A DNA stretch of 64,000 nt from Pseudochelatococcus lubricantis (GCF_042432495.1 NZ_JBHLXC010000007.1:252340-316339), one strand, 5' to 3'; positions 26,036 to 35,824 are shown, numbered from the stretch's first letter. Numbers and translations are program-made. Notes: generated from the sequence alone by a model not told the origin.

Positions 26036-28318
26036 TCAACCGCCGATGTTGTAGGCGGCGAGCGCCGCGATATTCACGATATCGACGTCTTTCGCGCCGA
26101 GCGGCACGATCTGCACGGGCTTGTTAAGGCCGACGATCAGCGGGCCGACGACCGTCGTCGCGCCGAGTTCCTGCAGCATGTGCGTCGAGATGGACGCAGA
26201 ATGCAGCGCCGGCATCACCAGCACGTTGGCGGGTTCCTTCAGGCGGCTGAACGGATAGAGTGCCAGCAGTTCCGGGTTCAGGGCGACGTCGGCGCTTATC
26301 TCGCCGTCGTATTCGAAGCGCGCCCGCTGCCTGTCGAGGATGCGCACGGCCTCCTGCACATGGGTGGCGCGGTCGCCGCGCGGCTGGCCGAAGGTGGCGA
26401 AGGCAAGCAGCGCCACGCGCGGATCGTAGCCCAGCCGGCGCGCGACGCCCGCGGCCTCGGTGGCGATGACGGCCAGATCCTCCGCGCTGGGAAACTCGGT
26501 GATCGCCGTGTCGGCGATCAGCACGGTGCGCCCGCGCGTGATGGCGATGGAGACGCCGATGATCCGGTGGCCGGGGCGGGCGTCGATCACCCGCAGAACG
26601 TCCTCCAGCGCCGTGTGATAGTTGCGCGTGACGCCGGTTACCATGGCATCCGCATCGCCGTGCGCCACCATGGCGGCGGCGAAATGGTTGCGGTCCTGGT
26701 TGATCAGCCGCTGGCAGTCGCGCAGCAGGTATCCGCGCCGCTGCAGCCGCTGGTAGAGAAACTGCGTGTAGAGCCTGTTGTGCTGCGAGCGCGCGGCGTT
26801 GTGGATCTCGATGCCGGCGCGGCCGTCTATGTCGAGGCCGGCGGCGGCGGCCGTCTCGCGCACGCGCTCTTCCCGGCCCACCAGGATGGCGCTGCCGAGG
26901 CCCTGGTGCACGTAGGAGAGGGCGGCGCGAATCACGGCCTCCTCCTCGCCTTCCGCGAACACGACGCGCTTGGGGAAGCGGCGCACGCGCTCGAACACCG
27001 TGTTGAGCACGCTGACCACCGGATCGCGGCGCGCGGAGAGCTGCGTCTTGTATGCCGCCATGCTCCCGATCGGCTGGCGGGCGACGCCGGTCTCGGCCGC
27101 CGCCAGCGCCACCGCCGGCGGCACGACATGGATCAGGCGCGGGTCGAAGGGCGCGGGGATGATGTAGTCCCGGCCGAAACGCGGGCGCGCGCCATCATAG
27201 GCGGCGGCGACCTCGTCCGGCACATCCTCCCGCGCGAGCTGCGCCAGCGCGTGGACGGCGGCCGTCTTCATCTCCATGTTGATGGTGGTGGCGCGTACGT
27301 CGAGCGCACCGCGGAAGATGTAGGGAAAGCCCAGTACGTTGTTGATCTGGTTGGGATAGTCCGAGCGGCCGGTGGCCATGATGGCGTCGTCGCGCACCTT
27401 GGCCACTTCTTCCGGCGTGATCTCCGGGTCCGGGTTGGCCATGGCGAAGATGATCGGGTTGTCCGCCATGCTCGCCACCATCTCGGGCGTCAGCGCGCCC
27501 TTGGCCGAGAGACCGAAGAAGACGTCGGCGCCCTTGACCGCCTCGGCGAGCGTGCGCGCGTCCGTTTCCACGGCGTGGGCGGATTTCCACTGGTTCATGC
27601 CCTCGGCGCGCCCCTTGTAGATGACGCCCTTGGTGTCGCACAGGATGACGTTTTCGGAGCGGAAGCCGAGTCCCTTGGCAAGCTCCACGGAGGCGATGCC
27701 GGCCGCGCCCGCGCCGTTGACGACGAGCCGCGTGTCAGCGATGTCGCGGCCCGTCAGGTGCAGCGCATTGATGATGCCCGCCGCCGCGATGATCGCCGTG
27801 CCGTGCTGGTCGTCGTGGAAGACGGGGATGTCCATCAGCTCCTTGAGGCGCGCCTCGATGACGAAGCACTCGGGCGCCTTGATGTCCTCCAGATTGATGC
27901 CGCCGAAGGTGGGACCGAGGTAACGCACCGCGTTGATGAACTCTTCCACGTCCTGCGTGTCGACTTCGAGGTCGAAGGCGTCGATGTCGGCGAAGCGCTT
28001 GAACAGCACCGCCTTGCCTTCCATCACCGGCTTCGAGGCGAGCGCGCCCAGGTTGCCGAGGCCGAGAATCGCCGTACCGTTGGTGATGACCGCGACGAGG
28101 TTGCTGCGCGCGGTGTAGTCGTAGGCGAGCGCCGGATTATCGTGGATGGCGCGTACGGGCACGGCGACGCCGGGCGAATAGGCAAGCGACAGATCGCGCT
28201 GGGTGGTCATCGGCTTCGTCGCGATCACCTCCAGCTTGCCGGGGCGGCCGCGGGAATGGAAGTTCAGCGCCTCCTGGTCGGTGTAGGTCAGGCGGGTCTT
28301 CGGTTTGCGATCTGTCAT
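26036..28318 (-). CDS. maeB: NADP-dependent malic enzyme with phosphotransacetylase-like domain
   Basis: Oxidative decarboxylation of malate to pyruvate with NAD(P)+. The 760-residue protein has the bacterial MaeB plan: malic enzyme domains (about 1-420; SPGVAVPVRAIHDN, the substrate-site region FDLEVDTQDVEEF, and dinucleotide-binding VVNGAGAAGIASVELA) plus a phosphotransacetylase-like regulatory domain (about 430-760; VFAEGEEEAVIRAA near its start). The second domain is thought to bind acetyl-CoA for allosteric control rather than to catalyse. Start 28318 (MTDRKPKTRLTYTD) matches the usual length; a further 29 residues upstream look unconserved. It is divergent from mutS with 167 bp between the start codons. 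Confidence 0.95.
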   Translation of the reverse strand: MTDRKPKTRLTYTDQEALNFHSRGRPGKLEVIATKPMTTQRDLSLAYSPGVAVPVRAIHDNPALAYDYTARSNLVAVITNGTAILGLGNLGALASKPVMEGKAVLFKRFADIDAFDLEVDTQDVEEFINAVRYLGPTFGGINLEDIKAPECFVIEARLKELMDIPVFHDDQHGTAIIAAAGIINALHLTGRDIADTRLVVNGAGAAGIASVELAKGLGFRSENVILCDTKGVIYKGRAEGMNQWKSAHAVETDARTLAEAVKGADVFFGLSAKGALTPEMVASMADNPIIFAMANPDPEITPEEVAKVRDDAIMATGRSDYPNQINNVLGFPYIFRGALDVRATTINMEMKTAAVHALAQLAREDVPDEVAAAYDGARPRFGRDYIIPAPFDPRLIHVVPPAVALAAAETGVARQPIGSMAAYKTQLSARRDPVVSVLNTVFERVRRFPKRVVFAEGEEEAVIRAALSYVHQGLGSAILVGREERVRETAAAAGLDIDGRAGIEIHNAARSQHNRLYTQFLYQRLQRRGYLLRDCQRLINQDRNHFAAAMVAHGDADAMVTGVTRNYHTALEDVLRVIDARPGHRIIGVSIAITRGRTVLIADTAITEFPSAEDLAVIATEAAGVARRLGYDPRVALLAFATFGQPRGDRATHVQEAVRILDRQRARFEYDGEISADVALNPELLALYPFSRLKEPANVLVMPALHSASISTHMLQELGATTVVGPLIVGLNKPVQIVPLGAKDVDIVNIAALAAYNIGG

Positions 28319-28485
28319 TGTCGGGGATCTGCCTTGGGTCCGGAATTGTCTGGTGGCTTGAACTGTTTCAGATAAAACCATATCGGCCGTGACGGCGAGG
28401 CTCAAGCGCGGTTCTCCACCGTTTCGTGCATGGCCGCCTTGCGGGTCGGGATGAAAGCTTCGTGCGGGTCTGTTAACCTCGTGTC

Positions 28486-31254
28486 ATGATCCGACTGTCT
28501 GCCGCTCCTTCTCCCGTGCCTCCCGTCGACGACGCTTCCGCCCGCCCGAATGCGGCGGAAAAGCCGTCGCCGATGATGCAGCAGTATATCGAGATCAAGG
28601 TCGCTCATCCCGATACGCTGCTGTTCTATCGTATGGGCGATTTCTATGAACTTTTTTTCGCCGACGCGGAAGTTGCCTCGCGCACGCTCGGCATCGTGCT
28701 CACCAAACGCGGCAAGCATCTGGGCGAGGATATCCCGATGTGCGGCGTGCCGGTGGACAAGGCGGAGGATTATCTGGAGCGTCTCATCGCCGCCGGTCAC
28801 CGCGTCGCCGTGTGCGAGCAGACGGAGGACCCGGCCGAGGCGCGCAAGCGCGGCGGCAAATCCGTGGTGCGGCGCGCGGTGGTGCGGCTCGTCACGCCCG
28901 GCACCATCACGGAGGATCGCCTGCTGGAGCCCGGCCGCGCCAACTGGCTGGCGGCCGTGGCGCGCCGCCGCCTGTCGGAGCGCGAATGGGCCTACGCGGT
29001 CGCGGCCGCCGACATTTCCACCGGCCGCTTCACCGTGTCGGAAGTGGCGGGCATCGCCCTGATGGCGGAGATCGCCCGGCTGGAGCCGCGCGAGATCATC
29101 CTTCCGGATGCCATTCACGACGACGAGGGACTGCGCGCCTTCTGGCAGGAGCAGCGCGCCGCCGTTACGCCCGTGGCGCACGAGGGCTTCGATTCCGCCT
29201 CTGCCGCACGGCGGCTGCGGGAGTATTTCGGCGTGGCGGAGTTGGCCGGCTTCGGCCAGTTCAGCCCGGCGGAGCTGGCCGCCTGTGCTGCCGTCGTTGC
29301 CTATGTGGAGCGCACGCAGCTCGGGTCGCGCCCGCCGTTGTCGCCGCCCGCGCACGAGGCGGAGGGTTCGGGCCTCGCCATCGATGCCGCGACCCGCGCC
29401 AATCTCGAACTCACCCGCACCCTGTCCGGCGAGCGGGCGGGCAGCCTGCTCGCCGCCATCGACCGCACGTTGACGCCGGGCGGCGGGCGGCTGCTGGCGG
29501 AGCGCCTGGGCGGGCCGCTCACGGACCCGCCGGCCATCGCGGCGCGGCAGGATGCGGTGCAGGCACTCGTGGACGACATCGTGCTGCGGGAGCGCCTGCG
29601 CGCCCGGTTGCGCGCCGCGCCGGACATGGCCCGCGCCCTGTCGCGGCTGATGCTGGGCCGTGGCGGTCCGCGCGATCTCGCCACCGTGCGCGACGGTCTC
29701 GCCGCGGCGCGCGCCGTCGCGGGCGACATGGCCTCCGGCGCGGCCTCCGCCAGCCTGCCGGCGGAACTCGATGCCGCGCGGCGGGACCTCGATGCCCTCG
29801 ATCCCGTCTGGGGAGAGGCGCTCGCCGCCGCCCTTGCAGACGACCTGCCGCTGCTGAAACGTGACGGCGGCTTCGTGCGCGCGGGCCATGACGCGGGCCT
29901 CGACGAGGCGCGCCTGCTGCAGGCCGATTCGCGAAAGGTCATCGCCGCCCTGCAGGCGCGCTATGCCGGGGAGAGCGGCTGCCGGCAGCTCAAGGTCAAG
30001 CACAACAACCTGATCGGCTATTTCGTCGAGGTGCCACAGGCGGCGGGCGAGGCTTTCGTGCGCCCGCCGCTCAACGAGACCTTTTCTCATCGCCAGACAA
30101 TGGCGGGTACCATGCGCTTTTCCACCGTGGAACTCGGCGAACTCGAATCGCGGATCGCCTCCGCCGGCGGACGGGCGCTCGCCATCGAGCACGCGGTTTT
30201 CGACCGGCTGGCCGGCGCCCTCGCGGACCATGCGGAGACCATCAAGCGGGCGGCGGATGCGCTTGCCGTCGTCGACGTCACGGCCGCGCTCGCCGATCTT
30301 GCCGTCGATCTCGGCTGGACGCGGCCGCATGTCGACGCCAGCCTCGACTTCGCCGTGGAGGGCGGTCGCCATCCGGTGGTCGAGGCCGCGTGCCGGCGCA
30401 ACGGCGTCGCCTTCGTGGCCAACGATTGCGATCTGTCGCCGCCGGGCGCCGCGAAATGGGGCCGCATCACGCTGATCACCGGGCCGAACATGGCCGGCAA
30501 ATCGACCTTCCTGCGCCAGAACGCGCTCATCGTGGTGCTGGCGCAGATGGGAGCCTTCGTTCCGGCGAAGGCAGCCCGCGTCGGCGTCGTGGACCGGCTG
30601 TTCTCGCGCGTGGGCGCGGCGGACGACCTGGCGCGCGGGCGCTCCACCTTCATGGTCGAGATGATCGAGACCGCCGCCATCCTCAACCAGGCCGGCGAGC
30701 GTTCGCTCGTGATCCTGGACGAGATCGGGCGCGGCACCGCGACCTTCGACGGCCTGTCCATCGCCTGGGCGGCCATCGAGCACCTGCACGAGGCGAACCG
30801 TTGCCGGGCGCTGTTCGCCACCCACTACCACGAACTCACGGCGCTCGCCGACCGCCTGAAGCGCGTCTCCAACGCCACCGTGCGAGTCACGGAATGGCAG
30901 GGCGAGGTCGTCTTCCTGCACGAGGTCGTGCCAGGCGCGGCGGACCGCTCCTACGGCATCCAGGTGGCCAAGCTGGCGGGCTTGCCGGCAAAGGTCATCC
31001 ACCGGGCGCGCGCCATCCTGAGCGAGCTGGAGAAGAGCGAGCGGGAAAAGCCGGTCAGCGCCCTGATCGACGATCTGCCGCTGTTCGCCGCCTTCAACGC
31101 GCCGCGCGCCGCCGCGACGGAGGTCCGGGCCGATCCGCTGCGGGAGGCGCTCGATACCATCGTGCCCGATGAGCTGTCGCCGCGCGAGGCGCTGGAGGCG
31201 CTCTACCGGCTGAAGGGCTTGCGCCTTGACGAAGCCGGTGAAAAGATAAACTGA
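28486..31254 (+). CDS. mutS: DNA mismatch repair protein MutS
   Basis: MutS binds mismatched or unpaired bases and recruits MutL. The 922-residue protein shows the mismatch-recognition N-terminus with the Phe-x-Glu motif in MGDFYELFF (about 50). Clamp and lever regions follow, then the C-terminal ABC-type ATPase with Walker A GPNMAGKST (about 665), Walker B region LVILDEIGRGT and the H-loop ATHYHEL. The start at ATG 28486 gives a roughly 25-residue variable leader before PMMQQYIEIK, which is common in rhizobia. It is followed 55 bp later by the HerA-like ATPase gene on the same strand. Full length and with all key residues intact, so mismatch repair should work. Confidence 0.97.
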   Translation: MIRLSAAPSPVPPVDDASARPNAAEKPSPMMQQYIEIKVAHPDTLLFYRMGDFYELFFADAEVASRTLGIVLTKRGKHLGEDIPMCGVPVDKAEDYLERLIAAGHRVAVCEQTEDPAEARKRGGKSVVRRAVVRLVTPGTITEDRLLEPGRANWLAAVARRRLSEREWAYAVAAADISTGRFTVSEVAGIALMAEIARLEPREIILPDAIHDDEGLRAFWQEQRAAVTPVAHEGFDSASAARRLREYFGVAELAGFGQFSPAELAACAAVVAYVERTQLGSRPPLSPPAHEAEGSGLAIDAATRANLELTRTLSGERAGSLLAAIDRTLTPGGGRLLAERLGGPLTDPPAIAARQDAVQALVDDIVLRERLRARLRAAPDMARALSRLMLGRGGPRDLATVRDGLAAARAVAGDMASGAASASLPAELDAARRDLDALDPVWGEALAAALADDLPLLKRDGGFVRAGHDAGLDEARLLQADSRKVIAALQARYAGESGCRQLKVKHNNLIGYFVEVPQAAGEAFVRPPLNETFSHRQTMAGTMRFSTVELGELESRIASAGGRALAIEHAVFDRLAGALADHAETIKRAADALAVVDVTAALADLAVDLGWTRPHVDASLDFAVEGGRHPVVEAACRRNGVAFVANDCDLSPPGAAKWGRITLITGPNMAGKSTFLRQNALIVVLAQMGAFVPAKAARVGVVDRLFSRVGAADDLARGRSTFMVEMIETAAILNQAGERSLVILDEIGRGTATFDGLSIAWAAIEHLHEANRCRALFATHYHELTALADRLKRVSNATVRVTEWQGEVVFLHEVVPGAADRSYGIQVAKLAGLPAKVIHRARAILSELEKSEREKPVSALIDDLPLFAAFNAPRAAATEVRADPLREALDTIVPDELSPREALEALYRLKGLRLDEAGEKIN

Positions 31255-31309
31255 TCCTTCCGTTGTGCAGGTTCTCCGGCAAGGTTTTTTGACGAGAGGT
31301 TTTTTCCGG

Positions 31310-32857
31310 ATGGCAAATGAAGGCATCTTTGTCGGCAAAAGCGACAAGCCGGAAACGTTGCTGCTGAAGCGCGCCAACCGGCACGGCCTCGTGACGGGCG
31401 CCACCGGCACCGGCAAGACGGTGACGCTGCAGGTGCTGGTGGAAGGTTTTTCCAACGCCGGCGTGCCGGTGTTCGCCTCCGACATCAAGGGTGACCTTTC
31501 CGGCCTCGCGGCGCCGGGCGACGGCGCGGCGCCCTTCATCAAGCGGGCCGAGGAAATCGGCGTCGAATACGTGCCTGACCGCTTCCCCGTCACCTTCTGG
31601 GACGTGTTCGGCGAGCAGGGCCATCCGGTGCGCGCCACCATCTCCGACATGGGGCCGCTGCTGCTCTCGCGCCTGCTCGATCTCAACGAGACGCAGGAGG
31701 GAATCCTCAACATCGCCTTCCGCGTCGCCGACGAGCAGGGCCTGCTGCTGCTCGATCTCAAGGACCTGCGCGCGCTCCTCACGCATATCGGGGAAAACGC
31801 ACCGCAGCTCTCCATCGAGTACGGCAACATCGCGCGCCAGTCCGTGGGCTCCATCCAGAGGCGTCTGCTCGTGCTGGAGAACCAGAACGCGGAAAAGTTC
31901 TTCGGCGAGCCCGCGCTGGAGATCGGCGATCTCATCCGCACCGACCGCGACGGGCGCGGCGTCATCAACATCCTGGCCGCCGACCGGCTCATGAACAGCC
32001 CGCGCGTCTACGCCACATTCCTGCTGTGGCTCCTGTCGGAACTCTTCGAGCAGCTGCCCGAGGTCGGTGATCCCGACAAGCCGGTGCTGGTGTTCTTCTT
32101 CGACGAGGCGCATCTGCTGTTCGACGGCGCGCCCAAGGCCCTGCTGGAGGCGGTGGAGCGCGTGGTGCGCCTCATCCGCTCCAAGGGCGTGGGCGTCTAT
32201 TTCGTGACGCAGAACCCGCTCGATATCCCCGACGCCGTGCTCGGCCAGCTGGGCAACCGCGTGCAGCACGCGCTGCGCGCCTTCACCCCGCGCGACCAGC
32301 GGGCGGTCAAGGCGGCGGCGGAGACCTTCCGGCAGAATCCGGCCTTCGACACGCAGAAGGCGATCACGGAACTCGGCGTCGGTGAGGCGCTTGTCTCGCT
32401 GCTCGACGCGAAAGGCGCGCCGGAGATCGTCACGCGCACGCTGATCGCCCCGCCATCGGCGCGTGTGGGGCCGTTGACGGCGGCGGAGCGCGCCGCCGCG
32501 ATCGCCGCAAGTCCCCTGCGCGGCCGGTACGACGCCGCCATCGACCGCGAGTCGGCCTACGAGGTGCTCACCAGCCGCGCCCGGGGCGCGGCGGAGGCCA
32601 CCAATGCGCCGCAGGCGGAGGCGGGTGTGCTCGGCGGCATCGGCGATTTCCTGGGCTCGATCTTCGGCACCTCGCGCCCGCGCGGTGAGCGGCTGACGAC
32701 GGGGCAAGCAATTGCCCGCGACGTGACCCGCAGCGTCACGGACAGGGTGCTCGGACAGCTCGCGGCCGATGTCGGCCGCTCCATCGGCGGGCAGACGGGC
32801 AGCAGCATCGGCCGCGCCATCGTGCGCGGCACGCTGGGCGGCATCCTGCGGCGCTGA
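31310..32857 (+). CDS. HerA-like helicase domain ATPase (DUF853/YjgR family)
   Basis: A 515-residue P-loop ATPase related to the HerA/FtsK group. Walker A is GATGTGKTVTL (about 26-36) and a Walker B-like block is PVLVFFFDEAHLLFDG. The family signatures FASDIKGDLSGLA, TFWDVFGEQGHPVR and GNRVQHALRAFTPRD are present. The molecular role is unknown; related HerA proteins pump DNA in end-processing complexes, but no NurA-type nuclease is nearby. The low-complexity Gly/Ser C-terminus (GRSIGGQTGSSIGRAI) is typical of the family. ATG 31310 is chosen over TTG/GTG 31265 because homologues begin at MANEGIFVGKS; GAGAGG precedes it. It sits between mutS and an M20 peptidase gene. Confidence 0.88.
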   Translation: MANEGIFVGKSDKPETLLLKRANRHGLVTGATGTGKTVTLQVLVEGFSNAGVPVFASDIKGDLSGLAAPGDGAAPFIKRAEEIGVEYVPDRFPVTFWDVFGEQGHPVRATISDMGPLLLSRLLDLNETQEGILNIAFRVADEQGLLLLDLKDLRALLTHIGENAPQLSIEYGNIARQSVGSIQRRLLVLENQNAEKFFGEPALEIGDLIRTDRDGRGVINILAADRLMNSPRVYATFLLWLLSELFEQLPEVGDPDKPVLVFFFDEAHLLFDGAPKALLEAVERVVRLIRSKGVGVYFVTQNPLDIPDAVLGQLGNRVQHALRAFTPRDQRAVKAAAETFRQNPAFDTQKAITELGVGEALVSLLDAKGAPEIVTRTLIAPPSARVGPLTAAERAAAIAASPLRGRYDAAIDRESAYEVLTSRARGAAEATNAPQAEAGVLGGIGDFLGSIFGTSRPRGERLTTGQAIARDVTRSVTDRVLGQLAADVGRSIGGQTGSSIGRAIVRGTLGGILRR

Positions 32858-32887
32858 ACGTATCGGATTTCTGGAAGGACGCTTAAC

Positions 32888-34270
32888 ATGTCGCAGCTCG
32901 ACGCTGTTCTTGCCCATATCGACGAAAACCTCGACGCCTCGCTGGAGCGCCTGTTCGCGTTCCTGCGAATTGCCTCCATCTCCACCGATCCGGCCCACCG
33001 GGACGAGTGCCGCCGCGCGGCGGAATACGTGCGCGCCGAACTCGCCGGGCTCGGCTTCCGGGCCGACGTGCACCCCACCCCCGGCCATCCCGTCGTGCTC
33101 GGCGCGCAGGACGGCGCCTCCGACACGCGCGTGCTGTTCTACGGCCACTACGACGTGCAGCCCGTCGATCCGCTGGAACTGTGGGACAGCCAGCCCTTCG
33201 AGCCGCGGATCGAGACCCTGCCGGATGGCGGCAAGATCATCCGCGCGCGCGGCGCCGCCGACGACAAGGGGCAGATTCTCACCTTTCTGGAGGCCGTGCG
33301 CGCGTGGAAGGCGGTCACCGGCACGTTGCCTGTCGGCGTCTCCGTGCTGATCGAGGGCGAGGAGGAGGTGGGCTCGGTCAACCTGCCGGCCTTCGTCGAC
33401 GCCAGCCTGCCGAAGCTGCGGGCGGATGTCGTGCTCGTGTGCGACACGAACCAGTGGGATCCGGAGACACCTGCCATCACCACTGGCCTGCGCGGCCTCG
33501 TCCACGACGAGATCGTCGTCCGCACGGCCGATCGCGATCTGCATTCGGGCCTGTTCGGCGGTGCCGCGCAGAACGCCATCCACGTGCTCGCCGGCATCAT
33601 CGCCGCGCTGCGCGACAAGGAAGGGCGCATCACCATCCCCGGTTTCTACGAAGGCGTGCCCGAGGTGCCGGAGGAGGTGCGTGCCGAATGGCGGCAGCTC
33701 GGCCTCGACGCGGACACCTTCCTCGGTCCAGTGGGGCTCTCAGTGCCGGCGGGTGAGAAGGACCGCGACGTGATCGAGCAGATCCAGTCCCGTCCGGCCT
33801 TCGACATCAACGGCATCATCGGCGGCTATACGGGCGAGGGATCGAAGACCGTCATCCCCGCCGAGGCGCGCGCCAAGATCACCTTCCGTCTCGTGGGCGA
33901 CCAGAACCCCGTCAGCGTGCGTGACTCCTTCCGCGCTCACGTGCGCGAACTCATCCCCGCCGACGCCTCGGTGACCTTCGGCTCCGGTGATGGCGCACCC
34001 GCCGTTTCCGTGCCGCTCGACAGCCCCTGGCTGGCGAAGGCGGCGAAGGCGCTCGCGGACGAATGGGGCAAGGCGCCGGTCACCATCGGCGGCGGCGGCT
34101 CCATCCCGATCATCGCCACCCTGCGGAGCAATCTTCGGGCCGAGCCGCTGCTGATCGGATTCGGACTCGACGATGACCGGATTCATTCGCCGAACGAGAA
34201 ATATGCGTTGAAAAGCTTCCACAAGGGTGCGCGCTCGTGGGCGCGTGTCCTGCAAGAGCTTGCAAAATAA
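32888..34270 (+). CDS. M20 family metallopeptidase (dipeptidase)
   Basis: A 460-residue zinc peptidase of the M20/DapE-ArgE-CNDP group. Metal-binding and catalytic residues are all visible: His and Asp in YGHYDVQPVDP, the bridging Asp in RGAADDKGQ, the Glu pair in EGEEEVGS, and a late His in SPNEKYALKSFHKG. The YDVQPVDPLELW version of the first motif points to the carnosinase-like or broad dipeptidase subgroup rather than DapE. No signal peptide is present, so it acts in the cytoplasm. It starts 30 bp after the HerA-like gene with AAGGA before the ATG, and may be co-transcribed with it. The natural substrate cannot be told from sequence. Confidence 0.92.
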   Translation: MSQLDAVLAHIDENLDASLERLFAFLRIASISTDPAHRDECRRAAEYVRAELAGLGFRADVHPTPGHPVVLGAQDGASDTRVLFYGHYDVQPVDPLELWDSQPFEPRIETLPDGGKIIRARGAADDKGQILTFLEAVRAWKAVTGTLPVGVSVLIEGEEEVGSVNLPAFVDASLPKLRADVVLVCDTNQWDPETPAITTGLRGLVHDEIVVRTADRDLHSGLFGGAAQNAIHVLAGIIAALRDKEGRITIPGFYEGVPEVPEEVRAEWRQLGLDADTFLGPVGLSVPAGEKDRDVIEQIQSRPAFDINGIIGGYTGEGSKTVIPAEARAKITFRLVGDQNPVSVRDSFRAHVRELIPADASVTFGSGDGAPAVSVPLDSPWLAKAAKALADEWGKAPVTIGGGGSIPIIATLRSNLRAEPLLIGFGLDDDRIHSPNEKYALKSFHKGARSWARVLQELAK

Positions 34271-34349
34271 CGCTCTTTATCCGGCGAATTGAACGTCACC
34301 TTTCTGTCTCCGAACCTTTAACACGAAGACATGAAAGGGGCCGATCAAG

Positions 34350-34378
34350 AACCCCTGTCATCCACTACAACAGGGGTT
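34350..34378 (+). promoter_or_regulatory. Hairpin covering the ribosome binding site of the phytase-like esterase gene
   Basis: Perfect 9-bp stem AACCCCTGT / ACAGGGGTT with an 11-nt loop, followed by TTTT. The right arm contains AGGGG, the apparent Shine-Dalgarno site of the ATG at 34383. It could be the terminator of the peptidase transcript, a translation-control hairpin, or both. Confidence 0.65.
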
Positions 34379-34382
34379 TTCG

Positions 34383-35738
34383 ATGCGTATTCCCTCTTCC
34401 GTTTTCAGCGCCCTGCTGTTCTCGGCGCTCGTCGCTTCGCCGGCCATGGCTGAGCAGGAGTTCACCGCGACCCTGAAGGGCCATGCCGCGCTGCCGGCGC
34501 TCACCATCATCGATGCGCCGGCCGATGCGCCGGCCGACCTGCGCGTTGCCGGCAAGTACGCCACCGGCAAGGCGACCCGCGTCGACGAACCCGAGAGCGT
34601 CGAGGGCATCAACGACGGCCGCCCCACCGGCATCAAGTTCCCCTTCAAGGGCCAGGCCGTGCAGGGCCATTCCGGCATCAAGGCCGACCGTGACGGCACC
34701 TTCTGGGTCATCACCGACAACGGCATGGGCAACAAGGCCAATTCGCCGGACAACATGCTCTTCATCCACCACTACGCCATCGACTGGAAGGCGAACGCGG
34801 TCAACCGGCTCAGCACCACCTTCCTGCACGATCCCGACAAGAAGGTTCCGTTCCGCATCGCCGAGGAAGGCACCGAGAAGCGCTATCTCACGGGTTCCGA
34901 CTTCGACCTCGAGTCCTTCCAGCTCATCGGCGACAAGATCTGGTTCGGCGAGGAGTTCGGCCCCTACCTGATCCGCACCGACCGCGACGGCAAGGTCGAG
35001 GCCGTGATCGAGACGGAAGTCGCGGGCAAGGTCGTCCGTTCGCCCGACCATTACAACATCAAGACGCCGGGCGCGCCGGGCAAGGTGGACTTCGAAGTGC
35101 GCCGCTCGAAGGGCTTCGAGGGCATGGCTTCCTCGCCGGACGGCAAGTTCCTCTATCCGCTGCTCGAAGGCGCGCTGTGGGATGCCGCGACGAACGCCAC
35201 CGAGAAGGACAACGGCAAGGAATACCTGCGTATTCTTGAATTCGATGTGGCCAATCAGAAGTGGACCGGCCGCTTCTGGAAGTTCCCGCTTGAGGAGAAC
35301 GGCCACTCCATCGGCGACTTCAACATGGTCGACGCCACCCACGGCCTCATCATCGAGCGCGACGACACCGAAGGCACCGCGAGCAAGGCCTGCCCGGCCG
35401 GCGAGAAGCGCAAGGATTGCTTCGCTACCCCCGCCAAGTTCAAGCGCGTCTACAAGATCGAGCTGACCGACGAGAACGCTGGCAAGGACGCCCGCAAGAT
35501 CGGCTACATCGACCTGATGAAGATCCAGGATCCGGACAAGGTCGCCATCAAGGGCGAGAAGAACGGCACGCTGGACTTCCCCTTCTTCACCATCGAGAAC
35601 GTCGACGTCGTGGACGCCACGCACATCATCGTCGGCAACGACAACAACCTGCCGTTCTCCGCCAGCCGCGATCCCAACAAGGCCGACGACAACGAGTTCA
35701 TCCTGCTCGAAGTCAAGGACTTCCTCGCCGCCAAGTGA
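34383..35738 (+). CDS. Secreted esterase-like/phytase-like beta-propeller protein
   Basis: A 451-residue exported protein of the 'esterase-like activity of phytase' family (PF13449-type). A Sec signal peptide with cleavage at AMA-EQ (about 23/24) sends it to the periplasm or outside. The body has repeated beta-propeller-like blocks: GHSGIKADRDGTFWVITDNG, DLESFQLIGDKIWFGEEFGPYL, GFEGMASSPDGKFLYPLLEG and IIERDDTEG. The family name rests on resemblance to phosphodiester- or phytate-degrading proteins, and true activity is rarely tested. Codon use is strongly biased towards C-ending codons, suggesting high expression. The ribosome binding site is buried in a hairpin (34350-34378) and a strong terminator follows (35798). 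Confidence 0.82.
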   Translation: MRIPSSVFSALLFSALVASPAMAEQEFTATLKGHAALPALTIIDAPADAPADLRVAGKYATGKATRVDEPESVEGINDGRPTGIKFPFKGQAVQGHSGIKADRDGTFWVITDNGMGNKANSPDNMLFIHHYAIDWKANAVNRLSTTFLHDPDKKVPFRIAEEGTEKRYLTGSDFDLESFQLIGDKIWFGEEFGPYLIRTDRDGKVEAVIETEVAGKVVRSPDHYNIKTPGAPGKVDFEVRRSKGFEGMASSPDGKFLYPLLEGALWDAATNATEKDNGKEYLRILEFDVANQKWTGRFWKFPLEENGHSIGDFNMVDATHGLIIERDDTEGTASKACPAGEKRKDCFATPAKFKRVYKIELTDENAGKDARKIGYIDLMKIQDPDKVAIKGEKNGTLDFPFFTIENVDVVDATHIIVGNDNNLPFSASRDPNKADDNEFILLEVKDFLAAK

Positions 35739-35779
35739 TTTCTTGTCAATTGGTGTTTGATTTCTTGTCACCTGGCGTT
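35736..35779 (+). repeat. 22-bp imperfect tandem repeat over the stop codon
   Basis: Two head-to-tail 22-bp copies that both begin TGATTTCTTGTCA and differ at three positions. The first copy contains the esterase stop codon, so the stop region has been duplicated. Confidence 0.6.
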
Positions 35780-35797
35780 CGCGCATACGCATTCAGG

Positions 35798-35824
35798 CCC
35801 CGGCAGATCCTGCCGGGGTTTTTT
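35798..35824 (+). terminator. Rho-independent terminator of the phytase-like esterase gene
   Basis: Perfect 9-bp stem CCCCGGCAG / CTGCCGGGG with a 3-nt loop and six T residues, 60 bp after the stop codon. Confidence 0.95.

Noticed and set aside
26030..28375. A 781-codon plus-strand frame opposite maeB
   Set aside because: maeB is well supported; this frame has no family motifs and a His/Arg/Asp-rich antisense composition.
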